A DNA stretch of 64,000 bases from an uncultured Clostridia bacterium (GTDB taxonomy: Bacteria; Bacillota; Clostridia; Christensenellales; Pumilibacteraceae). Positions 1-8,994 of this stretch are shown piece by piece. The notes under the pieces were generated by a model, which saw nothing but the letters and a program-made list of their open reading frames with translations, searched no databases and was not told the DNA's origin. The first letter of the stretch is position 1. Each line of letters starts with the position of its first letter. The stretch lies in assembly GCA_947066105.1 (NCBI GenBank), contig CAMSYM010000013.1, positions 1-64,000 on the forward strand, written 5' to 3'. The translations under genes were made by a program, and so were the position numbers.

Positions 1-52
1 AGTGACCAATCGGGTATGAACCGAGTACTCTAGCCAGCTGAGCTATGCCGCC
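1..52 (-). tRNA. tRNA-Met (CAT), 3' part cut by the window edge
   Basis: Read on the minus strand, this starts with GGCGGCA (acceptor 5' arm), then a D-arm with GCTCAGCTGG and GAGT, and an anticodon loop TTCATAC, giving anticodon CAT. The variable region follows. The T-arm, the 3' acceptor half and any CCA lie beyond position 1. CAT can also be initiator Met or Ile2 (lysidine); the 5' half resembles elongator tRNA-Met best. The 27-43 pair at the base of the anticodon stem looks mismatched. Confidence 0.88.
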
Positions 53-159
53 ACACAGTATTAATAATTATATCAAAGTTTATCGCGTTTGGCAAGGATT
101 TTACACCGATATTTTTTATTTACAACGCAATTTTTAGAGCATACGATATAATGCGAAAA

Positions 160-891
160 TCAAGCAAGCTCCTGCGCAAGCCGCACGGCGGCGGCGACCG
201 CCGTAGTAACGGAATCGGTGACTTTTAGGTCGAGTATGTCGTTGGGCGCCCACTGCTCGCCCGCCAAGCTGTCCGCAGTTATAAAAAACGTATAGAACTG
301 CTTGCCGCGAAAATCGGCTACCGCCTGCAATGCCGAGCATTCCATATCGACGGCTATACAACCGTTATTTTTCATCACGTCCGCACGCGCGCGAGTTTCC
401 CTGTAAAACCCGTCGGTCGTCCACGTGCCGCCTGTCATGGTCGACACGCCGCTTTTTTCAAGCGAGCTTTTTACCGTTTCCGCATTCTTTACAGCTATGT
501 ATTCGGCTTTCGGCAAATAATGATAGCTCGTGCCTTCGTCGCGGAACGCTTTATTCGGCACGATAAACGTTTGCGGCGGCGTATCGACGATCGCGCCGCA
601 TATCCCGAACGCGATCAAATGCTTTATCCCACTCGCAAACATCTCCTCCGCATATGCGGCGGCGGCGGGCGCGCCTATCGTACTTTTGTATACCGCAATG
701 CGCTTGCCGTCGCGCTCGAACATATAAACTTCAACGTCCGCGCAACCCTTTAACACACACGTCGGCTTTGCGCCCGTGCGCTTTATAAGCTCGTCGAAAA
801 TATGCGCGCTGAACGCGGTGATCGCAACGTCCGCGCCTATATCGCCGCCTATCGGGTCTATCAAGCCTTTTTCGTTTATAAACTCTATCAT
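160..891 (-). CDS. nucleoside phosphorylase (PNP/UDP family)
   Basis: A 243-residue cytosolic protein of the purine/uridine phosphorylase superfamily, which splits nucleosides with phosphate into base and ribose-1-phosphate. What I see: a glycine-rich GICGAI segment matching the family's phosphate-binding GxCG region (about residue 95), and VDMECSA (about residue 183), the conserved Met-Glu that holds the ribose. The length is normal for the family. The substrate (uridine or purine nucleoside) cannot be settled from sequence. The start is the ATG at 891; its ribosome site is weak. The stop of the CorC-like gene lies 37 bp upstream on the same strand, so the two are probably co-transcribed toward the tRNA-Met. 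Confidence 0.85.
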   Translation of the reverse strand: MIEFINEKGLIDPIGGDIGADVAITAFSAHIFDELIKRTGAKPTCVLKGCADVEVYMFERDGKRIAVYKSTIGAPAAAAYAEEMFASGIKHLIAFGICGAIVDTPPQTFIVPNKAFRDEGTSYHYLPKAEYIAVKNAETVKSSLEKSGVSTMTGGTWTTDGFYRETRARADVMKNNGCIAVDMECSALQAVADFRGKQFYTFFITADSLAGEQWAPNDILDLKVTDSVTTAVAAAVRLAQELA

Positions 892-928
892 GATATCATT
901 CGTCAGGCACGACGCTAAAACCGCGAGC

Positions 929-2230
929 CTATTCTTCGTCCTTTTTGTCCACTACTATCTTTACTTCGGCGACGCGCTTTTGAGTGGAGCGCGTGACGGT
1001 GATATGCATATTGCCGTAATCGAACCCTTCGCCCGCGACGGGGATCTTTTCCATTTGCTCGGTGACCCAACCGCCGACCGACGCCGATTCGAACTCTTCC
1101 TTTACGTCGACTTCCATATAGTCGAACACGTCCAACAGCGGCGCGTTGCCCTTGACGATAAACACGCCGTCGCCCGCCGACTTGACGAATTCCTCTACTT
1201 CGTCATGCTCGTCGTATATCTCGCCGACAAGCTCTTCCAAAATATCCTCCATGGTGATGATACCGCTCGTGCCGCCGTATTCGTCGACGACTATCGCCAT
1301 GTGGATCTTGCTTTTTTGCATCATGCGGAGCGCCGCGGAGATCTTCATGTTTTCGGACAGACACACGGTGTTCTGAACGCACGATTTAAAGTTATCCGCG
1401 CCGTCGAGCGTAGCTATCAAAAAGTCTTTTTCGTGAACAATGCCTGTCACCGTATCTATCGTGCCGCTGTAAACGGGCATGCGCGAAAATCCGTTCTCGC
1501 GAAACTTGGCGGCGACCGACTCCATGCTCTCGTCTTCCGAAATTGCGACTACTCCGACGCGGTGGACCATGATGTCGCCCACGTCGAGATCCTCGAACTC
1601 GATAGCCGAGCGGATAAGCTCGGACTCGTGTTCGTCTATACCGCCCTCGCTGTGAGCGGTTTCCACATACGTCAAAAGCTCGTCCTCGGTTATGCCGGGG
1701 GCTTTTTTAAACTTGAAAATTTTGAGCAACAGTTTTTTCCACTGCGAGAATATCCACGTAAGCGGAAAAAATATTATTTCCAAAAACCAAAGTATGCCGC
1801 TGAACGCTCGCGCAAATCCGTCGGGGTGTTCCTTTGCTATCGTCTTGGGCGTTATCTCGCCGAATATCAACACGGCAAGCGTCATGACCACCGTAGACAC
1901 GGTGACTGCCGTCGAACTGTCCGCAATGACGGAAACGAAAAACACCGTCGCAAGCGACGACCCCACTATATTGACTATATTGTTGCCGATAAGCACCGTT
2001 GTCAACAGCTTATCGTAATTATCTATCATTTTGCCGACGCGCTTAGCCCACTTAACGCCGTTCGCTTCGAGCGTGTGCAACCGCACTCGGTTGACGCTCG
2101 TAAACGCGGTTTCCGCAGACGAAAAGAACGCCGAAAGAAAAACCGAAAGGATCAATACTATCAACAACCCCACTTGCGTCGGGGTCATAATGCTTGCGCT
2201 TATCAAACCTAAACTACTATATGGGTCCAT
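929..2230 (-). CDS. CorC/HlyC-type membrane protein (CNNM + CBS pair)
   Basis: A 433-residue membrane protein of the widespread CNNM/CorC family, linked to Mg2+ or other cation homeostasis. Order of parts: an N-terminal CNNM (DUF21) domain with about four membrane segments (residues ~15-170, including the [11 protein letters not shown] motif), a Bateman pair of CBS domains (~200-330, with [11 protein letters not shown] and a later [10 protein letters not shown]), and a C-terminal CorC_HlyC transporter-associated domain (~340-425). The length is full for the family. The AGGAG ribosome site lies about 17 bases upstream of the ATG at 2230, unusually far, and an in-frame stop rules out an earlier start. 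A good promoter precedes the gene. Confidence 0.92.
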   Translation of the reverse strand: MDPYSSLGLISASIMTPTQVGLLIVLILSVFLSAFFSSAETAFTSVNRVRLHTLEANGVKWAKRVGKMIDNYDKLLTTVLIGNNIVNIVGSSLATVFFVSVIADSSTAVTVSTVVMTLAVLIFGEITPKTIAKEHPDGFARAFSGILWFLEIIFFPLTWIFSQWKKLLLKIFKFKKAPGITEDELLTYVETAHSEGGIDEHESELIRSAIEFEDLDVGDIMVHRVGVVAISEDESMESVAAKFRENGFSRMPVYSGTIDTVTGIVHEKDFLIATLDGADNFKSCVQNTVCLSENMKISAALRMMQKSKIHMAIVVDEYGGTSGIITMEDILEELVGEIYDEHDEVEEFVKSAGDGVFIVKGNAPLLDVFDYMEVDVKEEFESASVGGWVTEQMEKIPVAGEGFDYGNMHITVTRSTQKRVAEVKIVVDKKDEE

Positions 2231-2275
2231 GAGGGACGATTATTATTCTCCTATTTGTTATATTGGATATTTTGT

Positions 2276-2304
2276 ATTGTAACACAACCGCGACCGATTG
2301 TCAA
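2276..2304 (-). promoter_or_regulatory. sigma-A-type promoter of the CorC-like gene
   Basis: On the minus strand TTGACA (2299-2304) and TACAAT (2276-2281) are separated by 17 bp. The transcript would start near 2270, about 40 bases before the ATG at 2230. Confidence 0.75.
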
Positions 2305-2378
2305 GAATTTTTATCGCGCGTTTTCGCCCGCCGCGATCGCGGATAAAATTATATATTACTCGGCGCGCGTAAATGTGA

Positions 2379-2413
2379 CAACAGTCCGCGGCGCATCGCG
2401 CCGCGGACTGTTG
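2379..2413. terminator. 16-bp perfect hairpin between the histidine kinase and CorC-like genes
   Basis: A perfect 16-bp GC-rich stem (2379-2394 with 2398-2413) and a 3-base loop. It lies just beyond the minus-strand kinase gene and is its likely terminator, but neither side carries a strong U-tract. Confidence 0.6.
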
Positions 2414-2462
2414 CTTCAAAATTCTCATCCGTTCGATCCGTCAAGATAGTCAATGCTTGATC

Positions 2463-4025
2463 TTACTGTATTTTCGCCCCCCCCCCGATTTTTACGGGTT
2501 TGCACATATCCAACTCGAACCAGAACGTGCTTCCTTCGCCGACCGTCGACAGCACGCCGAATGCCGCCGAATGCGCGGTCAAAACGGTCTTGCATATGGA
2601 CAGACCCAATCCCGTGCCTACGGCTGTGCGTTGCGCATGCTCGGTGCGGTAATATCTGTCCCAAACGGAGTCGAGCTCGTCGGGAGCAATGCCCTTGCCG
2701 TGATCGGTTATCTCCACGCGAGCTTTGCCGTCGACGTGCGCCAACTTGATTATTACCGTGTTATCGTCGCCGCAGTAGTTACACGCATTGCTTATCAGAT
2801 TGTAAAAAACCTGTTCGATGCGCTGTTTGTCGCAATCGACGAATATGTCCTTTTCGATATCGGCAACGATCTTTATGCCGTCGCGCTTTTTGAGCGCGTC
2901 GAACTGCTTGACCACCGTTTTGGCAACGTCCGAAATATCGCACCGTGCGAAATCAAAATCAATTACTCCCGCCTGCAACCGCGAGTAATTGAGAATATCG
3001 TTTACGAGCACCGTCAGCCTGTCCGCTTCCGACATTACCGCTTCCGCGGTGCGCTTGCGCTTTTTCTCGTCGAGCGGCATGTCGCGCAACATCTCGGCGT
3101 TGGCGCGGATAATGGTGAGCGGCGTTCTGATGTCGTGCGATACGTTGGCTATTATGTCGCGCTGCAGCTTTTCGGAACGCGCCGCAGTATCCTTGGCGTC
3201 GTTGAGCGCGTTGGCAAGTATCTCGTATTCCCTGTAACCGTAGCCCTCGAACTTAACGTCGTAATCGCCCGCCGCCAAGCGTTTGGCTTTTTCGGTAAAA
3301 TCGGTCATGCCTTTCGTTTGATACCGCGACGCGAAATATGCGCAAACGCAAGCCAGTACAAGCACTATCACCGTACATACGACGAGTAGGATCAATATCC
3401 TGTTGGTTTGATAATTAAACACGTTGTACGGCTTTAACACGAGCAGACCGAGCCTTGCCCGACCGTCGTCGTATTCGACGTCATGTATGCTCGCGTAGCA
3501 AACGAACGAACCGTAGCTCGTTTTTATGTTGCTCACCCTGTCGCGAACGGAAAAGACGTAGCGCAAATTCAGCTCGCCGAGAATGTTTTCGAACAGCTCG
3601 TTATCGTCGCCTTCGACCGCGCTGTTGCCTATCGCGTCCACCGTCATGACTATTCGCAACTGCCCTTGGTCGTCTACTTCGAACACCACCGCCGCGATCG
3701 AGTTGGCGCGCGCGATCTCGGACAAACGCATGCGGTACAGCAACAGCATGCTTTTATCGTCCGCGCGCTTGGGGAAAGCTTCCGCCGCGGCGTTCCCGAC
3801 CTGACGCACGTCGTCGCGCATGAGCGTGTTGTAAAATCCCAGCAATCCGAAAACCAGCATTATCCAAAGCATCGCCAAAATTATCGCGCCGAACACGCAA
3901 AAATCGAACATCGTCCGCGCCGTTATGGTAGGGATCAACCGTCCGCGCTTTTTGGGCTTGCGTTCGGTCGCGCCGTCGGCGACGGCATCGGCATCGGTAT
4001 CGGGAGTTTTTCCGTTCTCGTTCAT
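2463..4025 (-). CDS. orphan sensor histidine kinase (HAMP/HisKA type)
   Basis: A 520-residue membrane kinase. Parts: a basic N-terminal tail, TM1 (~residues 40-65), an extracellular sensor of about 150 residues, TM2 (~190-215), HAMP (~220-270), the HisKA box with VSHDIRTPLT (phospho-accepting His), and a full HATPase domain with N, G1 (DHGKGIAPDEL) and G2 (GTGLGLSI) boxes. No response regulator gene is adjacent, so it is an orphan or works with a distant partner. The ATG at 4025 was chosen because the reading frame further upstream overlaps the promoter. The last codons contain a run of ten G (2477-2486); slippage there would only change the tail. The start codon sits almost on the predicted transcription start. 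Confidence 0.88.
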   Translation of the reverse strand: MNENGKTPDTDADAVADGATERKPKKRGRLIPTITARTMFDFCVFGAIILAMLWIMLVFGLLGFYNTLMRDDVRQVGNAAAEAFPKRADDKSMLLLYRMRLSEIARANSIAAVVFEVDDQGQLRIVMTVDAIGNSAVEGDDNELFENILGELNLRYVFSVRDRVSNIKTSYGSFVCYASIHDVEYDDGRARLGLLVLKPYNVFNYQTNRILILLVVCTVIVLVLACVCAYFASRYQTKGMTDFTEKAKRLAAGDYDVKFEGYGYREYEILANALNDAKDTAARSEKLQRDIIANVSHDIRTPLTIIRANAEMLRDMPLDEKKRKRTAEAVMSEADRLTVLVNDILNYSRLQAGVIDFDFARCDISDVAKTVVKQFDALKKRDGIKIVADIEKDIFVDCDKQRIEQVFYNLISNACNYCGDDNTVIIKLAHVDGKARVEITDHGKGIAPDELDSVWDRYYRTEHAQRTAVGTGLGLSICKTVLTAHSAAFGVLSTVGEGSTFWFELDMCKPVKIGGGAKIQ

Positions 4026-4031
4026 ATCCGA

Positions 4032-4061
4032 ATTATACCAAAAACATCGCGCGCTTGTCAA
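4032..4061 (-). promoter_or_regulatory. consensus promoter abutting the kinase start codon
   Basis: Perfect TTGACA (4056-4061) and perfect TATAAT (4032-4037) with an 18-bp spacer on the minus strand. The -10 box ends only 6 bases before the ATG at 4025, so transcription should begin at or next to the start codon. This predicts a leaderless or nearly leaderless mRNA, or a translation start further inside. Confidence 0.8.
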
Positions 4062-4146
4062 TCTTTGACCGCACGGCGAGCGCACTTTATGCGCGAGCGA
4101 TACGGAGCAGACTGTCCGCGCGTTTTAAATTTTTTTCCGCAAATAA

Positions 4147-4172
4147 CAAAGGACGTCGTAAGACGCCCTTTG
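4147..4172 (-). terminator. terminator of the transglutaminase gene
   Basis: An 11-bp stem with one mismatch (CAAAGG-A-CGTC against GACG-C-CCTTTG) and a 4-base GTAA loop, starting about 10 bp after the stop codon at 4183. The following minus-strand sequence is only moderately T-rich. Confidence 0.6.
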
Positions 4173-4182
4173 CGATATACCG

Positions 4183-7128
4183 TTATTTTTTGTTTTTACC
4201 GTTTTTTCCGCGCGCACCCGCACTGCCGGAACGCGTGCTTTGCGAGCGAGATCCGCCGACCGTCGCCGTCGCATTCTTTTTGCGCAGGATAAGGAACGCC
4301 GCAACTCCGCCGCCTATGAGAAGAATGACGAGCGGGACGACTATCCCCACTATCAAGCCGACGTTGCTCTTATTCGGTGCGGGCGCAGGCGCGGACGGTT
4401 CCGCATGCGCGACCGCTTCGAACAAATCGTCCTTGCTCACCACTATCTTGTGGCGCACAAGCTCGATACCGTTCTCGGCGTTATACGCCTTTACGCGTTC
4501 GGAAATGAACGACACTTCGAGCACGTTGGTAACGGGATTGGGATTGTTGCCGATCTTATATCCCGTAAGTTCGTCGTAGCCGAGCGTAAGCACGCCGTCG
4601 ACTATCTTGCTCTTTACGTCTTTGCCGTTGAGCAACACGCTGTCGTAATCGTAGCCCGCGTCCTTGACAATATTGAACGTTACGCTCTGACCTTGCTCGA
4701 CCTTGCGTATTTCGGCGTTTTCCACTTTGCCGCCGACGCCGTCCACCGTAGCGTAAACGCTTTTGCCCGCATTCGCTTTATCGGACTTGACCGCACATAT
4801 CATGAACGGGCTGAAACTTTTTACCGTCGCGATTATACCGTACTCGGTAACGACGCAAGGCACCGTTTCGACGGTATCGATAGTGCCGTCGGCTTTACGA
4901 GTATAGTGATAGACCGTGAACGTGACGCCCGCATCATCGGGACCGTAGCCTTCGGGGAAGCCGAAACCGACCTGCATGTAACTGCCCTTGGGAACTTTTT
5001 GGACAACGCCGCACACATGAAGATCTATTTGATAGGTAGCGCTTTTGAGAATATCGTCCGAAGTCAAGCCCGTGCCGCTGTTTTGATCGACAGCCGCATC
5101 GCGCATGGCGTCGCTTTCGGCTTTGTTCGGCTCGTTGACGACGAGCATCAACTGACTGCGCTGGTCGCCGACGATGGGTTTGCCGTTTTTGTCCTTGAAA
5201 TCGCTGAGCGATTCGTCGCTCGCGCTTACGAACTGCGGCTCGCCGAACACCTGCATGTACAATCTGCCGTCGTTGAACACCTTGGGGCAGATGACCTGCT
5301 TTCTCTTAAACGAAATATAGCCGCCCGCTTCGGGAATCTTATTGCTGTCTTTGCCGACAAGATTGGTCGGAGTAAAGTTGTACTCGTCGCAGTTGTGCGC
5401 ATAATCCTTGGGCGGATCGAATGTAAAGCTCAGCTTATTGTCCGCGCTGTGCCACTTCAAGTCGGTCACGGTATTCTCGATTAGATTACCGTTTTTATTC
5501 ATTACCGCAAGCTCGATCTTGTAATCGTCGCCCGCTTCGGTGCCGTCCGGCGCAACAAGCTTTTCGTCGTAAGTAAGCTCGACCTTTACCGGATCGAAGG
5601 ACTTCATATAGCCCGTTTCGTTGGGAACCGTTTTTATAACGTGCGGCGCGGTCACGTATTCGCCGTAAGCGTCGTTGCCGTATATCGTGCTGGTAACCGA
5701 GATATGGCTGTCCGACATCTTGCTCGGATCGTAGAAAATATCCATATCGGGCGCATAGTCGATAATGCCGAACTGAACATGCGACAGACCGGAGTTCACT
5801 TCGATCGGCGAGTAGCCGTCTACGCTCTTGTCCTTGTAATTGGAGTTATCCAACCAACCGGCAATGCTCACCCAAGCGCTCCACTCGCCCGTCTTTCCTA
5901 TCAAGGCGTGGTATGCGAGATATTTGCCGCTGTTTTTCAGTTCCACAGCGTCCTTGCCTTCGTAGCCTACGCCGAGCAAAAGATATGTCGTTTCGGTATT
6001 GCCCGATGAATAGCTGTTATACCCGAGCGTAAACTCGCCCAAGCTTCCGCTGTCCTTGATGTTAAAGCCGTTGACGTCCTCGTTAACGCCGTAACCGAGC
6101 GGACGCAACGTAGGATATTCAAGCTCGAATCCCGACGTGGAAATGACGCCGTCCGCAAAATGATTTTCGGAAAGGAAATCGTCGCCGACGAGCGTATACT
6201 TATCGATATTGCCGGCGCCGTCGTTATAGGTAACGTCCACGCCGTACCACAAACCGTCTATGTTGACGGCGTTCCACATATGCGCTTCCATGCCCGCTTT
6301 TTCGCCGCTCGGCGCAGTACCCGAATACGCGCTGCCTTGAATAAGCACGCACGGTATATCGAGCGCGTCCATAACTACCTTGAATGCGCGAGCATACCCG
6401 CCGCACATCGCCTCGCCGTCGACGAGCGCGCCGTACGCCGTATTGACGTTACCGTTGTAGTCTACGCCGTTCTGCGCGTTTTGGCGCGCGCCGTAGCTGT
6501 ATTCCGTATGCTCCGCTATGTATTTATTTGCCTTTCTTACCTTGTCGGCAACGCTTTCGCTGCCGTTTTCGGCATACGCCTTGGCTTCCGCGACCGCCTT
6601 ATCGAACTTGCCGATCGCCGTAGCCACTTCCGCCGCCGAATCGAACGTATGGTCGACGTAATAATTATCCGCACGCCCCGTGCCTATCGTCGCATACGTC
6701 GCACCGTTCTTGGAGCCCGCGCTGACATACATTTTGTAAACGTCCACATAAAACAATTCGGGATGATCCATATAGAACGCATCGCGCGCCGCGCCGAACG
6801 CCACGGGAAGTTTGGGCGAGCCCTTGTCTATGTACTCGGACAACTGCGCTTCGGTAAGCACGCTTGTCAAGTCGTACTCGAACTTGCCGTCGTTGAACTT
6901 ACCGTTATTCGCCATATCCTCGAACACGCCGTAAAACTTTTGCGCAAGGTCGCTGTTTTTAAGCTCGTCGCGAAAATAAGTCCGTCCGATATTTGCGGAC
7001 TGTTCGTCCGCCGTCGTAAATCTCCCTTTCGAGCATACCGCCGTCATTGCGAACGCCGCGATAAACAACGTCACAACAAAGATAACGATCGCCCGCAAAG
7101 AGGTCGCATGTTTGGTATAAGTTTTCAT
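4183..7128 (-). CDS. large surface transglutaminase-domain protein
   Basis: A 981-residue exported protein with an N-terminal signal or anchor helix (~15-35), a transglutaminase-like cysteine-protease-fold domain, long beta-rich repeats of unknown family, one C-terminal membrane helix (~925-950) and a basic Ser/Gly tail. The transglutaminase core shows the expected triad order: Cys242 in GEAMCGGYA, a His in EAHMWNAV and an Asp in YGVDVTYND. Family members cross-link, hydrolyse or transfer acyl groups at Gln side chains, or act as peptidases; the actual reaction is unknown. The start at 7128 is supported by a GGAGG site 6-7 bases upstream; an upstream ATG in frame lacks one. It is a single-gene unit ending at a hairpin. 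Confidence 0.85.
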   Translation of the reverse strand: MKTYTKHATSLRAIVIFVVTLFIAAFAMTAVCSKGRFTTADEQSANIGRTYFRDELKNSDLAQKFYGVFEDMANNGKFNDGKFEYDLTSVLTEAQLSEYIDKGSPKLPVAFGAARDAFYMDHPELFYVDVYKMYVSAGSKNGATYATIGTGRADNYYVDHTFDSAAEVATAIGKFDKAVAEAKAYAENGSESVADKVRKANKYIAEHTEYSYGARQNAQNGVDYNGNVNTAYGALVDGEAMCGGYARAFKVVMDALDIPCVLIQGSAYSGTAPSGEKAGMEAHMWNAVNIDGLWYGVDVTYNDGAGNIDKYTLVGDDFLSENHFADGVISTSGFELEYPTLRPLGYGVNEDVNGFNIKDSGSLGEFTLGYNSYSSGNTETTYLLLGVGYEGKDAVELKNSGKYLAYHALIGKTGEWSAWVSIAGWLDNSNYKDKSVDGYSPIEVNSGLSHVQFGIIDYAPDMDIFYDPSKMSDSHISVTSTIYGNDAYGEYVTAPHVIKTVPNETGYMKSFDPVKVELTYDEKLVAPDGTEAGDDYKIELAVMNKNGNLIENTVTDLKWHSADNKLSFTFDPPKDYAHNCDEYNFTPTNLVGKDSNKIPEAGGYISFKRKQVICPKVFNDGRLYMQVFGEPQFVSASDESLSDFKDKNGKPIVGDQRSQLMLVVNEPNKAESDAMRDAAVDQNSGTGLTSDDILKSATYQIDLHVCGVVQKVPKGSYMQVGFGFPEGYGPDDAGVTFTVYHYTRKADGTIDTVETVPCVVTEYGIIATVKSFSPFMICAVKSDKANAGKSVYATVDGVGGKVENAEIRKVEQGQSVTFNIVKDAGYDYDSVLLNGKDVKSKIVDGVLTLGYDELTGYKIGNNPNPVTNVLEVSFISERVKAYNAENGIELVRHKIVVSKDDLFEAVAHAEPSAPAPAPNKSNVGLIVGIVVPLVILLIGGGVAAFLILRKKNATATVGGSRSQSTRSGSAGARGKNGKNKK

Positions 7129-7229
7129 ATAGCCTCCGAAAGATTTGATATAAAGATTATATGCGAACCGCAATGATTTGTCAATTATTTTGCATGCGTA
7201 TTATCCAAACGCCGCAAATGTGAAAAAAT

Positions 7230-7245
7230 CTAACAAAGTTGTAAG
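7230..7245. promoter_or_regulatory. imperfect palindrome upstream of the Bce-like module
   Basis: CTAACAA-AG-TTGTAAG, arms matching at six of seven positions, centred about 35 bp upstream of the -35 box of the regulator gene. The position fits an activator site, possibly for the module's own response regulator. It is a single unverified site. Confidence 0.35.
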
Positions 7246-7269
7246 CATGAACGCGCGCACTTCGTTTTA

Positions 7270-7299
7270 TTGACTTGCGCGCGACGTTTGCATTATAAT
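7270..7299 (+). promoter_or_regulatory. promoter of the Bce-like module
   Basis: TTGACT (7270-7275) and TATAAT (7294-7299) with an 18-bp spacer. A GGGAG ribosome site (7306-7310) precedes the ATG at 7319. Confidence 0.8.
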
Positions 7300-7318
7300 T
7301 TATACGGGAGAGAATATC

Positions 7319-7930
7319 ATGTACAAAATACTCATAGCGGAAGACGATCCGACCATACGCGAAGAACTCGCGGCATTGCTCGCGGCAAACGGTTACCGCG
7401 CCGTCGACGCGCCGCCGTGCGACCTTGCGCTGTTGGACGTTAATCTTCCCGACGAAAACGGATTTGAACGCTGTCGCAAACTGCGCAAGCAACACGACGT
7501 ACCCGTTATATTTTTGACCGCGCGCGACTCCGACGAGGACGAATTGATAGGGTTCGGCGTGGGCGCGGACGACTATATACGCAAGCCGTACAATTCGTCG
7601 GTGCTTTTGATGCGCATCGACCGCCTGCTCAAACGCCGAGCGCGCACTGCGATCGAACGGCGCGGGCTTACGCTCGATCTTACGGCGATGACCGCCCGCT
7701 ACGGCGAACGCGCGACGGAGCTTACCAAAAACGAAACGCGCATACTGTATTGCCTTATGCAAAACGAACTGTGCGCCAAGGAGAGCATTTTGGACGAACT
7801 GTGGAACAACAGTATGTATCTCGACGAAAACACGCTGTACGTTAATATAAACCGTTTGCGCGACAAGCTGAAAGGCATAGGCGCGACAGACTTTATACGC
7901 ACCGTGCGCGGCGTGGGGTACAGACTGTGA
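7319..7930 (+). CDS. BceR-like response regulator with a shortened receiver domain
   Basis: A 203-residue OmpR-family regulator. The receiver has the acidic pair (Glu8-Asp9-Asp10), phospho-acceptor Asp40 in LLDVNLP, the conserved Thr in FLTARD and Lys in IRKPY. The C-terminal winged helix (~115-203) ends in TVRGVGYRL, typical of the family. Asp40 sits about 11-12 residues too early: the segment between YRAVDA and DLALLDV, which normally forms helix alpha-2, is nearly absent. It is part of a sensor/transport module with the three following genes, and its stop overlaps the kinase start, so the two are translationally coupled. Bce-type systems sense and expel antimicrobial peptides such as bacitracin (family knowledge). 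Confidence 0.9.
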   Translation: MYKILIAEDDPTIREELAALLAANGYRAVDAPPCDLALLDVNLPDENGFERCRKLRKQHDVPVIFLTARDSDEDELIGFGVGADDYIRKPYNSSVLLMRIDRLLKRRARTAIERRGLTLDLTAMTARYGERATELTKNETRILYCLMQNELCAKESILDELWNNSMYLDENTLYVNINRLRDKLKGIGATDFIRTVRGVGYRL

Positions 7931-8922
7931 ACCTGCGCGAATATTTGGCGGCAAAAGCCGTATCGTTCTGCATTATCATCGGCGCCGCGATCGTTTGGGG
8001 CGTATTCGCGTACATGTGCGGCGCAAACGCCTTTTTGCTGTGGGGAAGCGAAGGATTTTTCATCGTTATCGCCTTGTCGTATCACATTATAGGGTTTGCC
8101 GTTTCGCACGGGCGTTTGACAAAACTGCGACGGACGGCGGACGAGCTCAACGAAAAATATTTGCTCGGCGAACTGTTGCCTCCGCCCGCCGACGCGGTAG
8201 AACACGAATACTTCGAGATAATGCGCTCGGTGTCGCGCGCCGCGATCGGCGAGGTTGAACGTGCCGAGCGCGATAAAAACGATTATTGCGACAGCGTGGA
8301 AAAGTGGATACACGAAATAAAGACCCCGCTCACCGCCTGCTCGCTCATTTGCGCCAACGGCGCCGACCCGCAAAAGATCATGCGCGAACTTCGCAAAGCG
8401 GACAATCTTACCGACACCATCTTGCAATACGCGCGACTGCGCAGTACCGAAAACGCGACGACGATATCGGCTATCGACGTCTGCGACACCGTCGACGACG
8501 CAGTAAAAAGCCAACGCGAATTGTTGATAGCCGCAAACATAAGCGTTACGGTCGACGGCGGAGCGACGGTATTCACCGACGGAAAAGCGCTGTGCTTCAT
8601 CGTAAAACAACTGCTCATAAACTGCGCCAAATATTGCGCCGGCTGTCACATAACGATAACGGCGGAGTCGGACACGCTCGTATTTAAAGACGACGGAGTA
8701 GGCATAGCGTCGTACGACCTGCCGCGCATAACGGAGCGCGGCTTTACGGGGCGCAACGGCAAAACGGCAAGCACGGGCATGGGACTGTATATCGTTTCGG
8801 AACTGTGTAAAAAGCTTTCCGTCGAGCTCGACATAAGCTCGGAGCTCGGCGCGGGAACGACGTTCGTCTTTACATTCGCAAGCGGTGCGACGACCGATAA
8901 GCCGACGTTACAAAACCGTTAG
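7927..8922 (+). CDS. BceS-like intramembrane-sensing histidine kinase
   Basis: A 331-residue kinase with two N-terminal membrane helices (~10-60) and almost no extracellular loop. This is the intramembrane-sensing layout in which the stimulus comes from the partner ABC transporter rather than from a ligand. The phospho-accepting His129 lies in WIHEIKTPLT. The HATPase part has a recognisable G1 box (KDDGVGI) and G2 box (STGMGLYI). The start is GTG at 7927, overlapping the regulator's stop as GTGA. The length is right for the BceS group. The ABC genes follow after 72 bp. Confidence 0.9.
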   Translation: MNLREYLAAKAVSFCIIIGAAIVWGVFAYMCGANAFLLWGSEGFFIVIALSYHIIGFAVSHGRLTKLRRTADELNEKYLLGELLPPPADAVEHEYFEIMRSVSRAAIGEVERAERDKNDYCDSVEKWIHEIKTPLTACSLICANGADPQKIMRELRKADNLTDTILQYARLRSTENATTISAIDVCDTVDDAVKSQRELLIAANISVTVDGGATVFTDGKALCFIVKQLLINCAKYCAGCHITITAESDTLVFKDDGVGIASYDLPRITERGFTGRNGKTASTGMGLYIVSELCKKLSVELDISSELGAGTTFVFTFASGATTDKPTLQNR

Positions 8923-8942
8923 AGTGCGGTAAACTCGCGTTA

Positions 8943-8971
8943 TTGGATATTGCGTCGTATCGCGGTATCAT
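8943..8971 (+). promoter_or_regulatory. possible separate promoter for the ABC genes
   Basis: TTGGAT (8943-8948) and TATCAT (8966-8971) with a 17-bp spacer in the gap between kinase and ATPase genes. Bce-type transporters often have their own regulator-dependent promoter, so a weak -35/-10 here is plausible. The sequence match is only moderate. Confidence 0.35.
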
Positions 8972-8994
8972 AATAGCGCAAGGAGAAATCGATC

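Noticed and set aside
776-2212. Long open frame on the plus strand opposite the CorC-like gene
   Set aside because: It is the antisense of a clear CNNM/CBS gene. Its composition is typical of a GC-rich shadow frame (His/Arg/Tyr-rich, no domains) and it has no ribosome site.
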